Assembly (NCBI RefSeq): GCF_040115645.1
Contig: NW_027096077.1
Span: 1-64,000, forward strand
DNA from: Euwallacea fornicatus
Taxonomy: Eukaryota > Arthropoda > Insecta > Coleoptera > Curculionidae
Length of the DNA stretch: 64,000 bases
Reading direction: 5' to 3'
The notes under the pieces were generated by a model. That model had not been told where the DNA came from. It did not search any database and worked only from the letters and a program-made list of their open reading frames with translations. Positions within the stretch are counted from its first letter, which is position 1, and the number at the start of each line of letters is the position of its first letter. Positions 56,040-64,000 of the stretch are shown piece by piece. The position numbers were made by a program, and so were the translations under genes.

Positions 56040-56440
56040 TAAACTGAAATTAAAAGGATTAAAATCCGAAAGAAATTCGATGTTTTACTAAAAGAAACAC
56101 TCGAATCGCCAAAAACCCTAGTATTTGTCACTCTAGGTGGCTCGCCTCCAAGGTTTCAGCACGCCGCTCGCTCGTATGACCGTTTGACTTTTTCCTTGAT
56201 TCTTTTGTGGAATCTTATTTTTCCCTAAAGTTTTTTGTGTTTAGAAAAACACGAAAATCCCCAATCTCCTGGGGTTTGGCACTCTAGTTGCCTCGCCTCC
56301 AAGGTTTCGGATGCTCTGTCGTCTCGATGCTAGACCGTCTGACCTTTGTTTCCTTCGACTATTTGTGTTTTGAAAACACAAGTGTCCCCAATTCCTCAAG
56401 GTTTCGGCACTCTAGTTGCCTCACCTCGAAAGTTTTGGTT
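56040..56440 (-). repeat. LINE 5' UTR tandem blocks
   Basis: Three diverged units centred on CTAGTTGCCTCGCCTCCAAG at about 56132, 56283 and 56411, spaced about 127-150 bp apart. Each is preceded by a CACTCTAG stretch and a short run of the type AACACRARTGTCCCCAAT. They lie just upstream of ORF1 on the minus strand, so they may be promoter monomers. Confidence 0.68.
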
Positions 56441-56500
56441 TTTCGTCGTCGTCTCGTTTCTTGAACGTTTGAATTTTTCTCGCCATTTGCGATGTCTGGT

Positions 56501-57071
56501 GTCCGATTTCGCTCTCGTGACGCGTCTTTCCACTAGCATGGCACAATCGCAACTGAAGAGTTCAATCGATGCTGGTCGTTTTTTACTGGTGACAATGCAG
56601 TCTTGCACTCTTACACCTCTATGAGTTTTTTTGTGCCTATGCACATACGCACAAATACACATATATCTATGTATATATGTGCATCTGTGCACGGACATGT
56701 GCGTGTGTGTGTTCGATTGTGATAGTTCATTTTTCCCTTCTTTTCATACAATTTCTCTTTCTCAACCCTTCTCTTTCAACCGTTACGCGTGGTACAAAAT
56801 ATATTTTGATTGGTGTTGTGTAATTAGTGTTATAATTGAATGGGTGCTTTTAGGTTTTTGTGTTTGACTGCATTACAATTTGGTTCAGAAGCGAATGTTT
56901 CTTGCATTACATTAAAGAAAAATCCTTCGTAACGTTTTAATAAGATGTTTATTAAACTAATGTACGGTATCAAAGCTTAGAGATGACTGACTTTATTGAA
57001 CAAAAATGAAAGAGAACGAAAACGAAAATAATTAGCCTAATGGTGATTAAGCAAACACACAAATCTATCAC
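56501..57071. other. No gene; microsatellite and undetermined 3' junction
   Basis: 56630-56720 is rich in GTGTGT and ACATAC steps. 56870-57071 contains AATAAAGTC-like and TTTATTAAAC stretches on the minus strand and replaces the expected LINE ORF1 sequence from 57071 on. It may be a separate TE end, which I could not identify. Confidence 0.4.
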
Positions 57072-58036
57072 CTGAATGGTGACTTGTACAAGTACAAGTG
57101 GTAGCGCTTTTTTGTCCTTTCGGCTCTTCATACGCTGTACTGAGATGGGGTTGATTCCTTGTCCTTTTAGCTCTTCTAAGGTTTCTTCCTCTGTTAAACT
57201 TTCGGAAATACGTCCTACTACAGCTCTCACTTTCTTGTCCTCGGGTAATGAGAACGTGTGAAGTTCTTTTTTCTCCTCTTTGAGGAGCCTAGCCAAAGCC
57301 CTGTAGTCTTTGGCTCAATAAGTGGTTATAGCCACTCCTTGACCAGCTATTTTGGCCTTGTTGTAGCCTATTTTCCTGGTCCTCAACCTATTGCGCCTAG
57401 TCGTCCAATTATTAGCATTGTTGATAACAATTGGCGGGATCCTCTGGGCTTTGTTAGTCTGGCTTTGGTTTTGGCTGATGCTGTCCAGTCTATTTGGTCC
57501 TGGGGTGGTGTCAGCTAGTCCACTTGGGCCGGCTTCGGTGCCGTTCGATTTATTTGGGCTGGGGGTGGTGTCGTTCAGTCTATTCGGTCTGATTCTTATG
57601 CCGTCTAACTTCCTCGCGCTTGGTATGGCGTCAGCCACTCTACTAGCGCTTACCTTGTTTTGTTTTTGTTTCTTCTTCACTTGTTTTTGTAGGATTTTCT
57701 TGAAATCCAACTCCTTTTCCATGTCCTCATTCTCGTCTTCTTCTGATTCTTCTTTCTTTTGGATGGTCCTTCTTTTTTCTTTTTTCTCCTTCCGCCCTCG
57801 TTGTTTTGGACCGACTCCTTGATTCTTTTTAGCATCTCGGACTGGTCCTGGAGCAATTTTTCTAGCTGCTCCATCCGCTTGCTCAATGCCTTATTGGCAT
57901 CGAACAAATGTTTGTTCAATAACAGCAAGGCCTCTGGGTTCTTCTTTATTTCGTCGTATCTCATGGTCTCTTCTGCCTCTGAGATCCCCTCCTTTTTTAG
58001 GAAATCCATTCCTCGATCCTTCTTGGATTTTGGCAT
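57072..58036 (-). pseudogene. Jockey-clade LINE ORF1, 3' truncated, frameshifted
   Basis: Starts MPKSKKDRGMDFLKKEG at 58036. A coiled coil (NKHLFDANKALSKRMEQLEK) and Lys-rich linker follow, then a frameshift near 57690. A Pro/Asn-rich linker has at least three diverged repeats of the form (D)xTPxPNxLxxxxxGPS. The PRE_C2HC-type domain follows (PPIVINNANNWTTRRNRLR to MKSRKDKKALPLVLVQV), with a stop at 57315-57317. The gene is lost after VLVQV at about 57072, before the zinc knuckles. It is the most divergent ORF1 in the window, so it represents another subfamily. Confidence 0.83.
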
Positions 58037-58280
58037 TCCTTTTTTTTTGTTTGGGGGAAGCGACCACAGGGATACAAAATCTTGCCGGAAGACGATACTG
58101 GTGCCCGTACAACTAACCTGTGTGAGGTTCCACCCACTAAAAAACCTCGTAATTTCAGAGAATATAGAGTGAAATCGAAAATTCTAAATCGCGTTTTTTG
58201 GGTCGCTTTTGTTTGGGGTCGTTTAATTATCAGAGTCAAACGGTATCTCCGGTCTTTGCTCTGTAATCTTAATTAGTCCC
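58037..58280 (-). other. LINE 5' UTR, no gene
   Basis: Leader of the ORF1 at 57072-58036 on the minus strand. The border with the 3' end of the next LINE (at about 58280) cannot be placed exactly. Short opposed ORFs here are not coding. Confidence 0.45.
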
Positions 58281-58595
58281 TTTGCGTATCTTTTACGAGA
58301 ATTCCGTGTTATTCCCGAGGATTTTGGTTTTTGTTGCCCCGCCGACGAGGGTTTTATTGCCGTATTTATTGTCCTATTGTACGCTTCCTTTGTTTGTCGG
58401 CTTGTTCCGTTGGAATTTGTCTTTTGGCTCGTTTATCCGATGCAGTTGGATTGTATTCCTTTATCCATTGTCAAACAATTGATATTTGGGTCGTTTGTGC
58501 GGAATGTTAATTTCCATACTATAGTCCGTTACCGTTCTAATTAGCTCGTTCGAGTGGTCTTCGATTTCCTTGAGTATCTTCGCTGCATGGTCCTA

Positions 58596-60175
58596 CACTT
58601 GTGGACAAAAGTTTGGAAACCCCGATAAAGATGTTGGTAAATGTCAATTATTCATTTAATAACTTGAGAATATTGCTAATAAGCATTTTTAAATTCTTTA
58701 TTGTTTAATCACCAATACGAAAATATGAGACTCGCATCGACAAATTTGTTTATAGCTAAGAAATAATAAACAATTCAAAAAAATGCATTTTTATCGCAGG
58801 ACAAAATTTTGGAAACCTTACACAAAATCTCTTTGAATTGTTTTAAATGCCATTTTTTTAATTTAATAATTTGTTGCATATCCTTTTGCCTGAATAACTG
58901 CAGCACATCTAGAATTAATCGAATCTACTAACTTTTCACAAACGTTAACTGGAATGCGTTCCCACTCACACTTTAATGTATTTCACAAATATTCCTTATT
59001 CGATATGGCACAATCATAAATTTTGCGTTTTAAGTAATCCCATAGATGTTCTATGGGATTTAAATTAGGCGACTGGCTCGGCCACTTTAATTGGGTGACA
59101 TCATTTGCTTCCAACAATTGTTTAATGTGTTTAGAAGCATGCTTAGGGTCATTATCCTGTTGGAACCACCATCTTAATGGCATGTTCCATTCAGCGTAAG
59201 GAAGCATATGGTTCTGTAAGATACTCCCATAAGAGAAGCGGTCCATTTTGTCCATAATTCTTACTAATGGGCCAACACCAGAGCGAGAAAAACATCCCCA
59301 AACCATAATGTTTCCTCTTCCATGCTTTACTGTTGGTAACTGGTACTTTTTATCGAACCTTTTTCCAACAGGAAGTCTTACATATCCTTTCCCATCATTA
59401 CCAAACAAATTGAATTTACTTTCATCACTCCACAATACACAATTCCACTTTTGAATAGACCACGTAATATATTCTTTAGCGAACGATAAACGGTCCTTCT
59501 TATTTTTTTTTTGATATAAGTGGTTTTTTAACAGGTCTTCTTCCAAAAGTCCCATTTCCCTCAGTCGACGTTGGACAGTTTTTATGGACACATTATGAAT
59601 GTTAGACAGTATTAGTTCTTGATGGATGTCATTGGCGGTCTTACGTGGGTTTGCTTGCGCAATTCTCTTAATAATTCTATCCACGTGAGCATTAGTAGAT
59701 CTTGGTCTTCCACATCTAGGGCGATCCACAGTTGTTCCTAATCTTTTAGATTTAGAAATTACTTTAGAAATTGTTCCTTCCGGAAGCTACACAATCTTCG
59801 ATATTTTTCTATAACTTCTTCCACTTTTAATTTCACTATTTGCTCTCTAATGATAATTGGGATTTCGTTCGTTCTTGCCATTTCTAAAGTGTTCAATATT
59901 ATACTGATAAAACTAACTGCTTAAAATATTCAAATATTTCCGAACTAAGATAAGGTTTCCAAACTTTTGTCCTGCGATAAAAATGCATTTTTTTGAATTG
60001 TTTATTATTTCTTAGCTATAAACAAATTTGTCTATGCGAGTCTCATATTTTCGTATTGGTGATTAAACAATAAAGAATTGAAAAATGCTTATTGGCAATA
60101 TTCTCAAGTTATTAAATGAATAATTGACATTTACCAACATCTTTATCGGGGTTTCCAAACTTTTGTCCACAAGTG
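58596..60175 (-). mobile_element. Tc1 transposon with IR/DR ends
   Basis: Ends CACTTGTGGACAAAAGTTTG and its inverse, with TA at 58594-58595 and 60176-60177. Inverted repeats are about 228 bp. Each holds two direct repeats: outer GGACAAAAGTTTGGAAACC and inner GGACAAAATTTTGGAAACC, near 58603/58800 and mirrored near 59953/60150. That is the IR/DR layout of Sleeping Beauty- and Minos-type Tc1 elements. It is inserted in the 3' part of LINE ORF2. Confidence 0.92.
58863..59881 (-). pseudogene. Tc1 transposase (DD34E), two lesions
   Basis: ATG at 59879-59881 opens MARTNEIPIIIREQIVKLK, the first paired-type helix-turn-helix. A stop or frameshift near 59760 separates it from the long open piece 59729-58983. 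That piece starts at the GRPRSTN hook and continues with the second HTH (ISIKTVQRRL-like VSIKTVQRRLREMGL), then WSDESKFNLFG, VWGCFSRSGVG, FQQDNDPKHA and NLNPIEHLWD. I count 34 residues between the last Asp and Glu. A TGA at 58983-58985 follows NKEYL, where a Trp is usual, and the frame then stays open to about 58863 (CAAVIQAKGYATNY). Few changes suggest a recently inactivated copy. Confidence 0.88.
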
Positions 60176-62687
60176 TATATGACGAAGGTCATTGTTTGGT
60201 ATTTTAGATCCATTTTAATAGCTTTGTTGCTATTATACCATGGCGTATTTAAAGCTGTTCTCAAGACAATATTTTTTACTGCCTGAAGTTTTTTTAAATA
60301 CGGTTTGGCTGCATATCCCCATGCTGACGATGCATATGTTAGCTATGGTGGTATAATGGTTTTGACGAGCGTGATTTTATTTTTGAGCAGCAATTTGGAC
60401 GTTCCATTTATCATAGGATAAAGTTTTACCCTTGCCAATCTTGATTTGTTTCTTATTTTACTTACGTGGGGTCCCCACGTAAGTTTTTCGTCCATGTCAA
60501 CAACCAAGTACGTGACTTTTCGCTTTTTTTCTGAATACAATGGCCTGGGTTTTTTCAACGTTGATTTTGATTTTCCATCTTGAAAACTATTTTTCTAGCG
60601 CTGTCATCTCCTCTTGAAGTTGCCTGATTAGCAGTTTCCCGTTCCATGATCTTGCAAGAATTGCAGTATCATCTGCGTACTGTGCCAGTTGAGTGTTTTG
60701 GGTTCTCGGTGGTTCTGACACACATACATTGTACAGGAACGGGGATAGTACAACTCCTTGAGATACTCCCGCTTCTATTGTCCTATATGTTGAGTAGCTG
60801 TCGTTCAGTTTAACTCGGAAATTCCTGTTGTCGAGGAAGGATTTAACTAGCTTGACTAGCGGTACTGGGAGCCCTGATTCCAATAGTCTCACCAACAATC
60901 CTCTATGCCATTCGCTGTCGAATGCCTTTTCGATGTCCAACAGTATTGTCCTGCTGCTTGGTTCCTGTTGAATGTTCCTGTGATGTACTCAACCATTCTT
61001 AGAACTTGTAATTCAGTCGAATGTTATTTCCTAAATCCGAATTGTTCCTGGGGGATAATTTTAAGCTCTTCTTCGCTCTCTTTTAATCTGGTTAGTATTA
61101 TTTTTTCCACTACTTTTCCCATGAGTGGTAGTATACTAATCGGCCTGTAGCTTTGAGGTAGTTTGTGATTTTTCCCCGGTTTTGGAAACAGAATTACGTC
61201 AACTTTTTTCCAGTTTGAAGGAAAATGCCTTTTTCTCAGGACCGCATTCGCGATACTCACTAATGCGGCTATCCCTCGATTTGACAATTCCTTTAGTGCC
61301 TGGTTTCCTATTTAGTCGCATCCTGATGCTTTCTTGTTTTGAAGTTGTTTCAGGATGTTTTTTATCTCTTTTGGCGTGACGTGTCTAATGGTTTCTTCGT
61401 CTCGTGTCTTGTCTAGGTTAAATATTTGTTTATTGACTTCTTCCCATTTTTCTGCTTCTTGGTCCTTGTTCCTGTTTTCATTGAATTGATTTTCTAGACT
61501 GTCCGCGAATACCTCTGCTTTATCTTCAGAGGTATATACTATTTCATGTTCTCCTTGTATAGGTGGGATTGGTTTTCTTTCTGTTTTGATAGCTTTGAGC
61601 GTTTTCCACATGCTCCTATCTTGTGGGTTAAGGGATTGCAAGTGCTCCTGCCATTGTTGCTCCTTGTGTTCCTGTAATGCTGTCTTAACTCTCCTGTTTA
61701 GCTGATACAAAGCGTTTTTGTCCGCCTGAGCGTGTGTTTTAAATGCTTTTTTCTTAGCATGCCTTCTTAGCTGTATCAGCTGTTTTGTTTCCTCTGCAAT
61801 TTCCGCTAGGTAATTTCTTATTTTGGGTTTTCTTCTTATTTTTGTACTTGTTTCCAGTGCTGCTTTTATGTCCGTTTCAAGTGTAGAAACGGCATTTTCT
61901 ATATCGACTTCACATTCGAGTTTGCCGATTTTCGATAGGTTTTCTTGCAAGTTTTTCTTATATTTCTTCCAATTTGTCCTTTTAGTGATGATTGTATTCA
62001 CGGCTGGAAGTCCTTCTCCTAAAACCACTAGTATTGGGTTGTGGTCCGACGATCCTTCGTTAATTACGTTAATTTCTGCCTCCACGGCTAGGTCCCTGAT
62101 TAGCATAATGTCCAACACGTCGCTGTGCCTGGGGTGGAAACGTGTGTGGGTTCTTCAGATGACATTACAACGACGTCATCCCTTTTTTCCAGAAACTTTT
62201 TTAGTTGCCTTCCATTATCATTAGTTGTTTTGCTATGCCAATTTTGCGATTTGGCATTAAAATCTCCTATTGCGATGTATTGACCGCTTTGCCTACCGAA
62301 CAATTCTTTTTCGACATCTTCAGGTAGTAATTTCGGGTGCGGAGGGTGGTAGCACGATGCAATTCGTAACCGCCCCCTGGTATTATTCAGCTCGATTGCA
62401 ATGGCGTCCATAACGATCGTCTGTATCGGTGGCAATTGAGTTTGCTGAATGCCGTTTTTAATTAAAATTGCTGATCCTCGAGTTCCCGGCTTTTCATTGT
62501 CCTTTCTGTGGATTTTATAGCCTGGGATTTTTATATCTTCCCTGGATTTGAGTCTGGTTCCTTGAATTGCAACTATGTCAATATTTAGGCGTTTCAGTGT
62601 CTCCTGCAATTCGTTTTCTCGCCCTTTCGTACCATTTATATTCCATGATATGATCGGCATTGATAAAGGGTTCGGATGTGCTTCCAT

Positions 62688-64000
62688 TAACCTTGTAGTT
62701 TAGGCAAATTAGCGAAGAATGCACTCATTGCTGAGTACATTGTCTGCATTTGTTTAAGAGCCTGTTGGAAATCTACAGGCTCTTCATTATTTTGGACTTT
62801 CTTCGGGCTGGTTTTGGATACTCCTGCGTAGCTCATTCCTGGCTTGAAGGGGTGCTTCCTTCATTGTCGATTTTTTCTTGGTTTCCTCCTTTTTTTGGGG
62901 TTTAGCTGATTGTTGCTGAGGCATTTTGTAATCCCTGTAGCTTGCGGGGTGGGGCCGCTACAGTTAGCGCATTTTGCTGCTGTGTTTTTAGATTTTTTAC
63001 AATCACCGGTGTGGTGATCGCCTCCACATTTGACGCATTTAGGTTTTGCGGTGCAAAACCTCTGCGAGTGCCCGAATTGTTGGCACCTGTGGCACTGATT
63101 TGTACTCGTTTGAGGTCGATGAGCTTCAACCCTCACGTTAAGACCACAGCATCGGTTGATCGCGAAAATGTTCTCTTTGTCCTTTCTGTTGACCTGGACT
63201 AATACTAGTGGTAGGGTCCTCTTGTCCACCCTACTATGATTTCTTTGGATTGAGTGGGTCTCAATCCTTTGTTCCTTAAGGTCTTTATGGATTTGCTCTT
63301 CCGTTACATTAGCCGGAAGAAGTCCTATTACCACCCGGACTTTTTTGTCCTCGGGCAGGCTATATGTGTGGTATTCCCGTTTGTCTTCATTTAGGAGCTT
63401 GGCCATAGCTCTGTAATCTTCCGGGGTGCTGGGCGATACTGCAACCCCTTGCTCTGTCATTTTTGCCTTATTATAGGCAATCTTCTTAGTCCGCATCCTG
63501 TTGCAAACGATGGTCCAATCATTTGCGTTTTTAATAATGATTGGCGGGATTTTTTGGCTTGGTTGTGTCGGTTCTCTTTCTGGCTTTGATTGCTCTGCTT
63601 TTCCAGCTTGAGCATCATTATCCATTGATTCCTTAGCACGTTTGTTCTCGCTCCTTTGTTCTTGTTGAATTTGCTTAATGTTTATCTCCTGCATTTCTTC
63701 GTCGAATTGGTTTGTTTGGTCAATTTCAATTTCGATGGCCTCATTTCCTTCAATTCTTTCGTTGGTCCTCTTTTTCTTTTCTTTGGGCAATTCAGTTCCG
63801 GTTCCATGAGCATTGATTTTGTCCATTCTATCGATCTTAGCCTCGAGTCTTTTCATTGCCTCGAGTAGCTCGTGATTAGTCCTTTGGAGATCCTTGACAA
63901 GGGACTGGAGCTCCGCAATCCGCTTATCTTTTTCTGCATTCTGTTCATATAGATGTTGGTTCATCATGAACAACGCATTAGGATCGGTTTTCATTTCCAT
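62688..64000 (-). pseudogene. LINE ORF1, 5' end beyond the window
   Basis: Open from the window edge to 62861 (379 codons). By comparison with related ORF1s about 25-30 residues are missing upstream. There is a coiled coil (NQHLYEQNAEKDKRIAELQ through LEAKIDRMDK), then a charged linker. The PRE_C2HC-type domain runs from PPIIIKNANDWTIVCNRMR to CCGLNVRVEAH. Zinc knuckles are CHRCQQFGHSQRFC (C-x2-C-x4-H-x4-C), CVKCGGDHHTGDC and a CANC pattern. A frame change near 62935-62860 leads to the C-terminal QTMYSAMSAFFANLPKLQG and TAA at 62687-62689. The TAA overlaps the ORF2 ATG by one base. It is the RNA-binding, particle-forming partner of ORF2. Confidence 0.87.

Larger units (their letters stand above)
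47830..56500 (-). mobile_element. Jockey-clade LINE, nearly full length, with nested pogo transposon
   Basis: On the minus strand: 5' UTR with repeated blocks (56440-56040), ORF1 (from 56024), ORF2 (50994 to about 47830), 3' end near 47830. A 3650-bp DNA transposon at 51244-54893 splits ORF1. Without it the LINE is about 5 kb, typical of Jockey elements. Damage is limited in ORF1 but heavier in ORF2. Confidence 0.85.
58281..62687 (-). pseudogene. LINE ORF2 (endonuclease-RT), broken
   Basis: ATG at 62685-62687 overlaps the ORF1 stop. The endonuclease is open from 62687 to about 62100: SWNINGTKGRENELQ, IVAIQGTRL, GSAILIKN, RIASCYHPP and AIGDFNAKSQNWHS. A frameshift follows, and 62118-61312 continues with LDIMLIRDL, SDHNPI and the connector to RT. 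A TAG follows at about 61312. RT pieces are 61287-61024 (LFPKPGKNHKLPQSYRPIS, EQFGFRK), 60940-60587 (AFDSEWHRGLL, SQGVVLSPFLYN, YADDTAIL at about 60680) and the thumb at 60558-60177. The C-terminal end continues beyond the Tc1 element. Only four or five lesions make it one of the better-preserved copies. AP endonuclease plus RT without visible RNase H fits Jockey. Confidence 0.88.
58281..64000 (-). mobile_element. Jockey-clade LINE running off the window, with nested Tc1
   Basis: Contains ORF1 (from beyond 64000 to 62688), ORF2 (62687 to about 58280) and a Tc1 element at 58596-60175. Its 3' end (58300-58430, CCCCGCCGACGAGG) resembles the 3' end of the other minus-strand LINE at 47850 (CCCCGCCGACAGG), so both belong to one family. 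Confidence 0.85.

Noticed and set aside
1..64000. CRISPR arrays, operons or other prokaryotic features
   Set aside because: No regularly spaced repeats, and all recognised genes are eukaryotic transposon genes, one with a spliceosomal-type intron.

Overview
This window is AT-rich eukaryotic DNA from an arthropod, most likely an insect. The evidence is an errantivirus-type LTR retrotransposon with an env gene and a Ser-tRNA-like primer site, several Jockey-clade LINEs, Tc1, mariner-like (DD41D) and pogo/Tigger transposons, and a fragment of a 28S rRNA gene. I found no convincing intact host gene. Almost everything is transposable elements (TEs), many nested in one another, and nearly all coding regions are broken.

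Bases 2-28055 form a giant inverted repeat: positions x and 28057-x are complementary everywhere I compared them, over arms of about 12.7 kb. The 2.7-kb centre (12681-15376) is exactly two Tc1-type elements lying end to end on one TA dinucleotide. The right arm continues without a break into a full-length errantivirus (18175-32163, minus strand). The left arm is the same sequence mirrored, cut off inside pol at window base 1. Each arm holds, from outside inwards: errantivirus pol and env, an LTR interrupted by three TA-inserted DNA transposons (a DD41D element with about 292-bp inverted ends, a second DD41D element with 676-bp inverted ends, and a Tigger element), then two diverged copies of a roughly 1.56-kb tandem repeat and a minisatellite. 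The palindrome is either a recent inverted duplication or a fold-back assembly error.

From 28056 to 32163 the errantivirus carries RNase H, RT, protease, gag, the primer-binding site and its 5' LTR, with a solo LTR of another family inserted in pol (29149-29714). The stretch 32164-41155 is a TE graveyard: the rest of the tandem-repeat copy, half of a DD41D element, a non-coding long-TIR element abutting a 28S rRNA fragment (35439-35720), more DD41D remnants, and a solo errantivirus LTR.

From 41156 to 64000 the window is Jockey-clade LINE sequence. Two degenerate copies lie on the plus strand (41.2-47.1 kb), one with a solo LTR in ORF1. Three copies lie on the minus strand (47.8-56.5, 57.1-58.3 and 58.3-64.0 kb and beyond). 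A complete pogo-family transposon with an uninterrupted 476-codon transposase ORF sits in one LINE (51244-54893). A Tc1 element with an IR/DR end structure sits in another (58596-60175). In the best-preserved LINE the ORF1 stop and ORF2 start overlap as TAATG, which suggests termination-reinitiation.

None of these genes form a host pathway. The layout records successive TE insertions and could be a piRNA-cluster-like or heterochromatic region.
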